From NCBI GenBank assembly GCA_025924495.1, contig JAICIG010000001.1, forward strand, positions 1 through 56,081: DNA of 56,081 nt, given 5' to 3'. A program made the position numbers and the translations under genes. Numbering within the stretch: the stretch's first letter is position 1; every line of letters begins with the position of its first letter. This document shows positions 1 through 6,101 of the stretch, one piece after another. The DNA comes from Pirellulales bacterium. GTDB taxonomy: Bacteria > Planctomycetota > Planctomycetia > Pirellulales > JAICIG01. The notes under the pieces were generated by a model. That model did no database searches. It was not told the origin of the DNA and worked only from the letters and a program-made list of their open reading frames with translations.

Positions 1-569
1 CAGCCGAACAGTGCACGTCGCGCGTTGTCCTTCGGCGTCGGCCGAGCGAGGCGCAGGACGTCGCGCAGGCTCGGATCGTTGCCGATCGACGCCGAAATCA
101 ATACGTTCACCGAAGCCGAGTTCAGCCAGCGCTGGAATGCGCGCTGCAACGAACTCGACAAGCTCTTGCGGCCGAACTGGCCCGAACGCAGCATCTGAAA
201 CAGCGTGCGCAGCACGCGGCCGTTGTCGACGACGCGATCGAACGCGCGGTGGAACAACTGGCTGTCGCGCCGGGCCAGCGCCAGCAACAGCGCGGCGGAC
301 ATGTCCTTCATGTAAGCCCGCTCGCGGCTGTAGACGGCCAGCTTGGCCAGGAACAGGTTGTCGTTCACCTGGTCGATCAACGCGCGCAGCTCGGCAAGCT
401 GACTCTCGGCGGCGGCGTAATAGACGCCGCCGAAGCAGCCGGTCGCGGCTACCTGAGCCAGCGCGTGCTTCGGCGGCAGCCGGTAAGCCGGGCCGCCCGC
501 CTCGTTACGAACTTCGGCACGAGCTAGCCGGCTCTTGATGCTGGAAAACAACGACTTGTTGGCCATCAT
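1..569 (-). CDS. rsr: Ro60/Rsr ortholog (TROVE domain), 5' part only
   Basis: The first 189 codons of a TROVE-domain protein; the gene runs off the left edge. The N-terminus contains [24 protein letters not shown] and [22 protein letters not shown] blocks, then [14 protein letters not shown] and an [10 protein letters not shown] block, which match the HEAT-like ring of the Ro60/Rsr family. In characterised bacteria this ring protein binds a Y RNA, which tethers it to the exoribonuclease PNPase for handling of structured RNA (family knowledge). The start is ATG at 569-567 (a second ATG follows directly), with an AAGGAGG ribosome binding site at 575-581. The last of six Y RNA-like units ends only 24 nt upstream and all six are on this strand, so the RNAs and the protein probably share a transcript or regulation. 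The VWA-like C-terminal half expected of the family lies outside the window. The family assignment is firm; the function here is inferred. Confidence 0.88.
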   Translation of the reverse strand, partial: MMANKSLFSSIKSRLARAEVRNEAGGPAYRLPPKHALAQVAATGCFGGVYYAAAESQLAELRALIDQVNDNLFLAKLAVYSRERAYMKDMSAALLLALARRDSQLFHRAFDRVVDNGRVLRTLFQMLRSGQFGRKSLSSSLQRAFQRWLNSASVNVLISASIGNDPSLRDVLRLARPTPKDNARRALFG

Positions 570-592
570 GGGGCCCTCCTTTCAAAGATCGC

Positions 593-693
593 AGTCGACG
601 AAGAATGAGCAGAGCGCCGTATGTGTTCAGGTATTGGGAAGCTCCAACCTCCCTGGCATCGTGGAATGATGTACTCCACTCGGTCAGTCGGCT
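593..693 (-). ncRNA. Y RNA-like unit F, non-tRNA type, next to rsr
   Basis: The last unit before rsr, 101 nt. Outer helix AGCCGAC with GTCGACT has one C-A mismatch among 7 positions. Inner helix GAGTGGAG with CTCTGCTC has 8 pairs. The loop begins TGA instead of TGC, and TACAT is kept. The insert has no T-arm consensus; it can fold as AGGT-TGG..CCA-ACCT or as a GGGAG/TTCCC hairpin. It therefore looks like a plain Y RNA rather than a tRNA mimic. Its 3' strand ends about 12 nt before the rsr ribosome binding site, so processing or Ro60 binding here could affect rsr translation. That regulatory idea is inference only. Confidence 0.7.
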
Positions 694-711
694 GGCGTGT
701 GCGGTAAAAAT

Positions 712-849
712 GCCCGACGAGGGTTTGGGCGAAGCGTTTCCCCGGGCGACCGCCACCGCGGCCGTCAGGGAGCCGGCCCGCAAAGTTGTTTAGGGGGCCG
801 GGCAGGAATCGAACCTACTTAGCCATGTACTCCGCGCCGGCAGTCGGGC
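712..849 (-). ncRNA. Y RNA-like unit E, YrlA type with permuted acceptor/T arm
   Basis: Outer helix GCCCGAC with GTCGGGC, 7 perfect pairs; inner helix GCGGAG with CTTCGC, 6 pairs that covary with TTGGAG/CTCTGG of units C and D. After TACAT and only six further nucleotides comes a T arm at 802-818 (TTCGATT loop), then acceptor strand CCGGCCC (795-801), a 15-nt loop and acceptor strand GGGCCGG (773-779), 7 perfect pairs. The region that should hold the D arm is GC-rich and contains a CCGC-GGTG-GCGG hairpin but no standard D-arm sequence, so that arm is weak or replaced. The 3' strand runs into TTTTT. Confidence 0.8.
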
Positions 850-867
850 GAGTTTTGTGTTTAAAAG

Positions 868-1004
868 TCCCTGACGAGGAAATTTGCCAGAGGTCTTCCG
901 CGTGTCTACCGTTCCACCACAGCGCCGCAAACAGGCGCTGGCGGGAGTCGAACCCGCACGATCTGACGATCACAAGATTATGTACTCCAACGAGCAGTCA
1001 GGAA
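868..1004 (-). ncRNA. Y RNA-like unit D, YrlA type, circularly permuted tRNA-like domain
   Basis: Outer helix TTCCTGAC with GTCAGGGA, 8 pairs including one wobble; inner helix TTGGAG with CTCTGG, 6 pairs; TACAT follows. The permuted tRNA-like domain has a variable-arm-like hairpin GATC-GTCA-GATC, a T arm at 941-957 (5 bp, TTCGACT loop), acceptor strand CAGCGCC (934-940), a 7-nt loop, acceptor strand GGCGCTG (920-926, 7 perfect pairs), and a leucine-tRNA-like D arm at 902-917 (GTGG..GGTAGACAC). The 3' strand is followed by TTTT. The perfect acceptor match between halves lying in 'wrong' order on the same unit, compared with mismatches to the neighbouring unit, is the best single argument for the permuted reading. 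Confidence 0.85.
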
Positions 1005-1018
1005 CTGGTTTTCAAAGC

Positions 1019-1155
1019 GACCGACGAAGTGGTGACCAGAGTTTTTACGGCGCTCTGCCATTGAGCTACGGCGCGTCGTGAACAAGTTGCGCCGGCGGGA
1101 CTTGAACCCGCAACCTCCGGCTCCTAAAGCATGTACTCCAATCGGGCAGTCGGTC
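1019..1155 (-). ncRNA. Y RNA-like unit C, YrlA type, circularly permuted tRNA-like domain
   Basis: Outer helix GACCGAC with GTCGGTC, 7 perfect pairs; inner helix TTGGAG with CTCTGG, 6 pairs. After TACAT comes a tRNA 3' half: GC-TTTAGGA-GCCGG, variable region AGGTT, T arm at 1095-1111 (5 bp, TTCAAGT loop), and acceptor strand CGGCGC (1089-1094). A 14-nt loop joins this to acceptor strand GCGCCG (1069-1074), TA, and a D arm at 1052-1066 (GCTC-AATGGCA-GAGC), then G-CCG. When the two halves are rejoined they form a full cloverleaf with a 6-bp acceptor stem and a 5-bp anticodon stem (CCG plus GC against GCCGG). The order is therefore a circular permutation, with the acceptor end capped by a loop and the Y stem leaving from the anticodon side. 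It cannot act as an ordinary tRNA without rearrangement. Confidence 0.85.
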
Positions 1156-1166
1156 ATTTCTCGTAA

Positions 1167-1277
1167 TGGCGACAAAGGTCTTGGCCAGAGGGTAATTCGT
1201 ACGGGAATCGAACCCGTCATCCCCTTGGGACGCCAAACTCATTGGACGAAGCGATGTACTCCGACCGGCAGTCGCCA
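1167..1277 (-). ncRNA. Y RNA-like unit B (T arm, non-permuted topology)
   Basis: Outer helix TGGCGAC with GTCGCCA, 7 perfect pairs; inner helix GGTCGGAG with CTCTGGCC, 8 pairs; conserved TGC and TACAT. The insert has a perfect T arm at 1201-1217 (5-bp stem, TTCGATT loop). It is closed by TTCGT (1246-1250) with ACGAA (1196-1200), which takes the place of a short acceptor stem facing the Y stem. Two small hairpins lie between them: CCAA-TGAGT-TTGG and TCCC-AAG-GGGA. There is no acceptor strand-loop-strand element and no D arm, so unlike units C to E the tRNA-like part is attached through its acceptor side. The unit is clearly part of the array; the fold of the insert is inferred. Confidence 0.75.
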
Positions 1278-1294
1278 ACGCGTTGTTTCTCAAA

Positions 1295-1380
1295 ATGCCC
1301 AACGAAAAATTGCCGAGACCGTTTCCTATCGGAAACAGGTTAACAGCCTGTCGATGTAGTCCCGACGAGCAGTTGGGCAT
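1295..1380 (-). ncRNA. Y RNA-like unit A (short, with anticodon-arm-like hairpin)
   Basis: The first and shortest unit of the array, 86 nt. The outer helix is ATGCCCAAC with GTTGGGCAT, 9 perfect pairs. The inner helix is TCGGGAC with GTCTCGG, 7 pairs with wobbles. The loop side begins with TGC and the inner helix is followed by TACAT (as CTACAT here). Instead of a whole tRNA-like domain it holds two hairpins: CAGG-CTGTTAA-CCTG (1336-1350), whose 7-nt loop has the layout of an anticodon loop with GTT (asparagine), and TTTCC-GATA-GGAAA (1321-1336), capped by a GNRA tetraloop. The 3' strand runs into TTTT. The anticodon resemblance may be chance. The promoter of the array should lie in 1381-1511, between this unit and the divergent oxidoreductase gene, but I see no clear -35/-10 pair. 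Confidence 0.75.
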
Positions 1381-1511
1381 CCAGAAGGAGCAACAAACGG
1401 AAATTAGGTTCGGACTGATCCTCGTTCTCTTTTCTTACGGGCGCCGCCGCGTTACGCTGACGGCTGCGTCATTCGCCCGATTGTTCCTCCGTAACTTGAA
1501 AGGAGGCCGCC

Positions 1512-1991
1512 GTGGCAACGATGACAGAACTTCATGTCAACGGGTCGTCCCGCCGCGCCGAGATCGATTCCGATCAGAGCTTGTTGAGCGTCCTGCGCGA
1601 CGTGTTGGCTCTCACCGGCTGCAAATATGGCTGCGGCGAGGGGCAGTGCGGAGCTTGCACCGTACTGGTTGACGGCAAAGCCGTCCGCTCGTGCATCACC
1701 GCAGCCGAAGAATGCACGGGCAAGCAAATCACGACCATCGAAGGTCTGGAGCGCGATGGCAAGCTGCATCCGCTGCAACAGGCGTTCCTGGATGCCGGCG
1801 CCATGCAGTGCGGCTACTGCACCTGCGGCATGATCATGTCGGGCGTCGCCCTGCTCGAGCGCAAGGGCGATCCCTCGCCTGCAGATATCGTGCAAGGGAT
1901 GAATGGCAATATCTGCCGCTGCGGAACATACGTTCGGATCGTGCAGGCCGTCCGCCAGGCCGCCGAGGCGATGAAAGGAGCCAGCCAATGA
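1512..1991 (+). CDS. Xanthine dehydrogenase-family [2Fe-2S] small subunit (IorA/CoxS type)
   Basis: A 159-residue iron-sulfur subunit of the molybdenum hydroxylase family; it passes electrons from the molybdenum subunit to an external acceptor. The first, plant-ferredoxin-like cluster is bound by C41, C46, C49 and C61 (motif CGEGQCGAC). The second is bound by C100, C103, C135 and C137 (CGYC..CRC). The length is typical of IorA. The GTG start is chosen because AAAGGAGG ends 5 nt before it; ATG three codons later is the alternative. The stop overlaps the start of the next gene (ATGA), so the two subunits are translationally coupled. No FAD subunit is present, as in isoquinoline 1-oxidoreductase-like two-subunit enzymes. 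The substrate cannot be told from sequence. Confidence 0.93.
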   Translation: MATMTELHVNGSSRRAEIDSDQSLLSVLRDVLALTGCKYGCGEGQCGACTVLVDGKAVRSCITAAEECTGKQITTIEGLERDGKLHPLQQAFLDAGAMQCGYCTCGMIMSGVALLERKGDPSPADIVQGMNGNICRCGTYVRIVQAVRQAAEAMKGASQ

Positions 1992-4201
1992 CGCGCACAC
2001 CGATCATCGAAACCGTGTTCGAAGATGACTTCCCCGTGGAGCCGGAACGTTATGAGTTCTTCGAGGGGCCTCGCTATCAATTCGACCTGGATCGCCGCGA
2101 TTTTCTCAAGGTCGCCGGCGGCGGAATCGTAGTCTGTCTGTTCTGGACGGAAGCTCCCGCCCAGCAACCCGGCCGCCGCGGCTCTGGACGCGGGCGCGGC
2201 TTCGGCGGCAACATGCCGCAGGAACTCGGCGCCTGGTTGCATATCGACGAGCAGGGGCAGGTGGCGGTCTACACGGGCAAGGTCGAGATCGGTCAGAACA
2301 TCCGCACCTCGCTGAGTCAGGCCGTGGCCGAGGAGCTTCGTTTGCCCATTGCGGCCGTGAGCCTGGTAATGGCCGATACAGACCGCGTGCCGTTCGACAT
2401 GGGCACGTTCGGCAGCGCCACTACGCCGCGGATGGCGCCGCAACTGCGCCGGGCTGCCGCCGCCGCCCGCGAACTTTTGCTCGATCTGGCGGCCGAGCAG
2501 ACTAAGGTCGATCGCGCGACGTTGACCGTCGCCGACGGCCGCGTGACGCATGCCGCCACGAAGCAGTCATTTTCATTCGGTGAACTGACGCAAGACCAAA
2601 AGCTGACCAAAGCGATCGCGGCCGAGATCGCCGTCATGCCGGCCGCCGAGTGGAAGATTGCCGGCACGTCGGTTCCAAAGGTCGATGGCCGGGCGATCGT
2701 GACCGGCAAACACCAGTATGCGACGGACGTAAAACGGCCCGGGGTGCTCTATGGGAAAGTCCTGCGGCCGCCGAAATTGAATGCGAAGCTAGTTAACGTC
2801 GAGCTGAAAGAGGCCGAGGCTTTGCCGGAAGTCACCGTCGTGCATGACGGCGACTTTGTGGGCGTCGCCGCGCCGAGCGCACCACGCGCGGAGCAAGCCT
2901 TGGCCGCAATCCGCGCCGAGTGGGATTCGCCGCCGCAGGCTTCCGGCAAGAGCCTGTTTGCCGAGCTAAGAAAGAAACCGCAAAGCGACGGCGCGGGCGG
3001 GTTCGGGGGAAGATTCGGCGGAGGCTTCGGCAATCAGGAACAGGGCTCCGTCGAAACGGGACTGAAGGAAGCGGACCATAAGGTGAAGGCGACCTATATG
3101 GTAGCCTACATCGCGCACTGTCCGCTCGAGCCTCGCGCCGCGGTTGCCGAATGGCAGGACGGCAAGCTCACGGTTTGGACCGGCACGCAGCGCCCCTTTG
3201 GCGTGCGCAGCGATCTGGCGAGCGCCTTCAAGTTGCAAGACAATCTAGTCCGCGTCATCGTGCCCGACACGGGATCAGGTTATGGCGGCAAGCACAATGT
3301 GGAGGCGGCCATCGAGGCCGCGCGGTTAGCGAAAGCCGCCGGCAAGCCAGTCAAACTCGTCTGGACGCGCGAAGAGGAGTTCACCTGGGCCTACTTCCGC
3401 CCGGCCGGCGTAATCGACGTCGAGGCAGGCGTGAGCAAGGATGGCAAACTCATTGCCTGGGATTTTCACAATTATAATTCCGGCGCCTCAGCGATTCGCT
3501 CCTTGTATGAGATCGCCAATCAACGGTCGATGTTTCATGGTTCCGATGCTCCATTACGGCAAGGATCGTACCGCGCGCTGGCCGCGACCGCGAACCATTT
3601 TGCCCGTGAATGCCATATCGATGATCTGGCCCGCGAGGTGAAGCTCGATACGCTAGAGTTTCGCTTACAGAACCTTCGCGACGATCGGCTGCGAGCCGTG
3701 CTCGCAGCAGCCGCGGCGAAATTCGGTTGGAAGGATGCCAACCTGGCCGACGGCCAGGGCATCGGCATCGCCTGCGGTTCGGAGAAAGGGAGCTACGTTG
3801 CCACCTGTGCTGAGGTAACGGTCGATCAACCGAGCGGCAAGTTGCGCGTCGTCCGGCTGGTGACCGCGTTCGAGTGCGGAGCGATCGTGAATCCCGACCA
3901 TCTTAAAAACCAGGTGGAAGGCGCGGTCGTGATGGGGCTCGGCGGAGCGCTGTACGAAGCGATCCGCTTCGAAGACGGCAAAATTCTCACGGCCGGCTTT
4001 TCTGATTATCGCGTTCCTCGGTTCCGCGACGTCCCGGTGATAGAGACCGTGCTCGTCGATCGCAAGGATCTTCCTTCCGCCGGCGCCGGCGAGACCCCGA
4101 TCGTCTGCGTCGCACCCGCAATCAGCAATGCCATTCTCCAAGCAACCGGCGTGCGATTGCGCTCGCTGCCGATGACGCCGGATGGGGTGGTGCTGGGGTG
4201 A
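1988..4201 (+). CDS. Molybdopterin-binding large subunit, xanthine dehydrogenase family (IorB type)
   Basis: A 737-residue molybdopterin cytosine dinucleotide-binding subunit, partner of the preceding [2Fe-2S] protein. The N-terminus has a twin-arginine motif DRRDFLK at residues 36-37 followed by a hydrophobic stretch, so the complex is probably exported by Tat, with an unusually long n-region. The aldehyde oxidase a/b hammerhead begins near DGRAIVTGKHQYATDV. The C-terminal GAGETP motif supplies the catalytic glutamate of the family. A Gly/Arg/Phe-rich stretch follows the signal and another lies around residues 335-350. The start ATG at 1988 overlaps the previous stop; a frame extending further upstream is only read-through of the upstream gene in another frame. 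The next gene starts within its stop (GTGA). Confidence 0.92.
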   Translation: MTRTPIIETVFEDDFPVEPERYEFFEGPRYQFDLDRRDFLKVAGGGIVVCLFWTEAPAQQPGRRGSGRGRGFGGNMPQELGAWLHIDEQGQVAVYTGKVEIGQNIRTSLSQAVAEELRLPIAAVSLVMADTDRVPFDMGTFGSATTPRMAPQLRRAAAAARELLLDLAAEQTKVDRATLTVADGRVTHAATKQSFSFGELTQDQKLTKAIAAEIAVMPAAEWKIAGTSVPKVDGRAIVTGKHQYATDVKRPGVLYGKVLRPPKLNAKLVNVELKEAEALPEVTVVHDGDFVGVAAPSAPRAEQALAAIRAEWDSPPQASGKSLFAELRKKPQSDGAGGFGGRFGGGFGNQEQGSVETGLKEADHKVKATYMVAYIAHCPLEPRAAVAEWQDGKLTVWTGTQRPFGVRSDLASAFKLQDNLVRVIVPDTGSGYGGKHNVEAAIEAARLAKAAGKPVKLVWTREEEFTWAYFRPAGVIDVEAGVSKDGKLIAWDFHNYNSGASAIRSLYEIANQRSMFHGSDAPLRQGSYRALAATANHFARECHIDDLAREVKLDTLEFRLQNLRDDRLRAVLAAAAAKFGWKDANLADGQGIGIACGSEKGSYVATCAEVTVDQPSGKLRVVRLVTAFECGAIVNPDHLKNQVEGAVVMGLGGALYEAIRFEDGKILTAGFSDYRVPRFRDVPVIETVLVDRKDLPSAGAGETPIVCVAPAISNAILQATGVRLRSLPMTPDGVVLG

Positions 4202-5163
4202 TCGCGTCGGAAAGACTTAGATCTAATGCGATTCATTGGCGTCGTTGGGCGAAGTTTGCGCTGGCGATACTGGCGATAACATCGCTTCTTCTTGTGCTGC
4301 GAGCGTCGGGAATGAGAGCGAATGAGGAGCCCGGCATCGATAAGCTCCGACAGGCCGCGACAAGAATCGAACCGCTGCACAAGAAGAAGGAGCCGGCCGG
4401 ACCGCGAGACTGGCTGGCTCAGCACAAAGAGGCGGGCCAGACGTTCGATCAGTACCTGAAATCAAATCCCAATCGGCCGACGGCGACCCGCACCAGGCTG
4501 TATGTTCAGCCGTTGGGCGAATTCACCAAGCGGCAACAGTCGCTGATCCTGGAAACCGCTGATTTGATGTCGCGGTTTTACAATCTGCCGGTTCAAACGC
4601 TCGATCCCTTGGGATGGGAGCTGATTCCGCCGGAAGCGCAACGCGTTCATCCTCAATGGGGCGATCAGCAGATCCTCACGACCTTCGTGCTCGATAAGCT
4701 GCTGAAGCCCCGCCGGCCGAAAGATGCCGTAGCCATGTTGGCCCTTACGGCATCGGACCTTTGGCCCGGAGATAATTGGAATTTCGTCTTCGGCCAGGCG
4801 AGCCTGAGCGAACGGGTGGGCGTCTGGTCGCTTTATCGCTACGGCGATCCGAATGACGAACGTCCAGGCAATCCTTTCCGCCGCCGGCTCTTTAACGTGG
4901 CATTACACGAAACGGGGCACATGTTCGGCATGCCGCATTGCACCGCTTACGAGTGCTGCATGAACGGTGCGAATCATCTTGCCGAGATGGATAGCTGTCC
5001 CATGTGGCTCTGTCCGCAATGCATGCAAAAAGTCTGTTGGGCGTGCGGTGCGGACCCGGCCAGCCGATACCGTGAACTGGCCGAGTTCGCTACTAAGCAC
5101 GGCTTGACGAAGGAAGCGGAATTCTGGCAAGACTCGCTCGAGTATCTGGCGGCCTCGCCGTAG
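4198..5163 (+). CDS. Archaemetzincin-type zinc metallopeptidase (M54)
   Basis: A 321-residue protein with a membrane anchor or signal at about 15-35 (FALAILAITSLLLVL). The zinc site is H237-E-x-x-H241-x-x-G-x-x-H247, directly followed by C248, C253, M255 and a CxxC at about 272-275. This HExxHxxGxxHC(x4)CxM..CxxC layout is the signature of archaemetzincins: a metzincin site plus a second, structural zinc site. The GTG start overlaps the stop of the molybdenum subunit by 4 nt, hence co-translation. An ATG at about codon 39 would remove the anchor and is less likely. Substrates of the family are poorly known, and the link with an exported molybdoenzyme is unexplained. Confidence 0.85.
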   Translation: MIASERLRSNAIHWRRWAKFALAILAITSLLLVLRASGMRANEEPGIDKLRQAATRIEPLHKKKEPAGPRDWLAQHKEAGQTFDQYLKSNPNRPTATRTRLYVQPLGEFTKRQQSLILETADLMSRFYNLPVQTLDPLGWELIPPEAQRVHPQWGDQQILTTFVLDKLLKPRRPKDAVAMLALTASDLWPGDNWNFVFGQASLSERVGVWSLYRYGDPNDERPGNPFRRRLFNVALHETGHMFGMPHCTAYECCMNGANHLAEMDSCPMWLCPQCMQKVCWACGADPASRYRELAEFATKHGLTKEAEFWQDSLEYLAASP

Positions 5164-5315
5164 CCTTTTCCCGCTCTTGGCTTGCGGCCGTAGGGTCGAG
5201 CGATGCGGTCTTTTCATGTGCGGCCGGGCGTCTGCGATAGCAAGAATTGCGTGTCCGAATCGCGTCGCCTTAAAATGAATCAACTGCTTCCGGAACTTCT
5301 CACGAGAATTGCCGC

Positions 5316-5879
5316 ATGTTCGAATCACTGATCGGCCTGATCGTCGGCGTCGGACTGGCTGCTTCGTGCGGATTTCGCGTCTTCGTGCCGATGCTCGTGA
5401 TGAGCGTCGCCGCTAAGGCAGGGCAGTTGGAGTTCGCCGAAGGCTGGAACTGGATCGGCAACTGGCCGGCGATCGTCTGCTTTGGCGTTGCAACGCTTGT
5501 GGAGATCTGCGGTTACTGCATTCCTTGGATCGATAACCTCCTCGATGCCGCCGCATCGCCGGCCGCCGTGATCGCCGGCACGATTGCCACCGCGGCCTGT
5601 GTCTCGGAAATGAGCCCTTGGCTGCAATGGTCGACCGCGATCATTGCCGGCGGCGGCATTGCCGGAGCGGTGCAATCGCTCACGGTTGCCGCACGAGGCG
5701 CCTCGAGCATGACAACGGGCGGAATCGGCAATCCGCTGATCGCATTGGTCGAAATGGCGACGTCGGCTCTGCTTTCGATCCTTGCAGTCATCGTTCCAAT
5801 CATTGCCTTCATCCTCTTTTGCGGCGTGGCGTTTCTTTTGGTCCGCCGTTTTGCAGGTCGCAGGGTCAAGACGACGTAA
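5316..5879 (+). CDS. DUF4126 family integral membrane protein
   Basis: A 187-residue hydrophobic protein with about five membrane segments and Gly/Ala-rich loops. The N-terminal GLIVGVGLAASCGFRVFVPML block and the central ASSMTTGGIGNPLIALVE block match the DUF4126 family. The role is unknown; the protein is presumed to sit in the cytoplasmic membrane. It stands 150 nt after the archaemetzincin with no evident operon link, and it ends in a basic tail (RRFAGRRVKTT), consistent with a cytoplasmic C-terminus. Confidence 0.8.
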   Translation: MFESLIGLIVGVGLAASCGFRVFVPMLVMSVAAKAGQLEFAEGWNWIGNWPAIVCFGVATLVEICGYCIPWIDNLLDAAASPAAVIAGTIATAACVSEMSPWLQWSTAIIAGGGIAGAVQSLTVAARGASSMTTGGIGNPLIALVEMATSALLSILAVIVPIIAFILFCGVAFLLVRRFAGRRVKTT

Positions 5880-6101
5880 GCGCGAAGGCCGCTGTATCCG
5901 ACGAGCGATCCCTGACGCACCAGCTCCAGATTTCGCGGCGGCGGTTGTTAGGAAATTTCAGCGTAATCGAGGAGCAGCTTGAGAATCGACTGCTGGCCAG
6001 CGATGATAGTGCTGCCTTGCTCCGGGCCGACGGCGGCGCCGGCAACGGATATTTTAAGCAGATCCTTTTGCAGGCGATCCCTTACGCTTGAGATTCGCGA
6101 T

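Larger units (their letters stand above)
593..1380 (-). repeat. Tandem array of six Y RNA-like units upstream of rsr
   Basis: Six diverged repeats, read on the minus strand as units A to F, at 1295-1380, 1167-1277, 1019-1155, 868-1004, 712-849 and 593-693. Every unit starts with a helix strand ending in AC followed by TGC (TGA in F), then a purine-rich helix strand, then TACAT. Every unit ends with the partner strands: CTCTGG-like, a pyrimidine-rich stretch, then GTCGG-like and often a T run. The helix sequences change between units while base pairing inside each unit is kept (7-9 bp outer, 6-8 bp inner), which is strong comparative evidence for RNA. Spacers between units are 11-18 nt, too short for separate promoters, so one primary transcript cut into units seems likely. 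No protein-coding frame crosses the array convincingly. Confidence 0.85.

Noticed and set aside
780..1250. Ordinary tRNA genes, suggested by four T-arm consensus sequences and two D arms on the minus strand
   Set aside because: No normal-order cloverleaf can be made for any of them. D arms come after the T arm of the unit they pair with, acceptor strands match only in permuted order, and long conserved Y-stem sequences separate the parts.
667..1360. Short tRNA introns or group I introns, suggested by the repeated 'inserts' ending in GGAGTACAT
   Set aside because: The inserts are only about 60-80 nt, lack group I core elements, and their two ends pair better with the far ends of adjacent units than with each other.
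593..1380. CRISPR array
   Set aside because: The repeats are diverged and 99-156 nt apart, and the variable parts contain structured tRNA-like sequence, not spacers.
786..1672. Overlapping 80-130 codon open frames across the Y RNA array
   Set aside because: They lie in several frames on both strands, lack ribosome binding sites, and only reflect translated tRNA-like sequence and high GC.
1691..1987. N-terminal extension of the molybdenum subunit
   Set aside because: It overlaps the complete [2Fe-2S] gene in another frame; the ATGA overlap at 1988 is the natural start.
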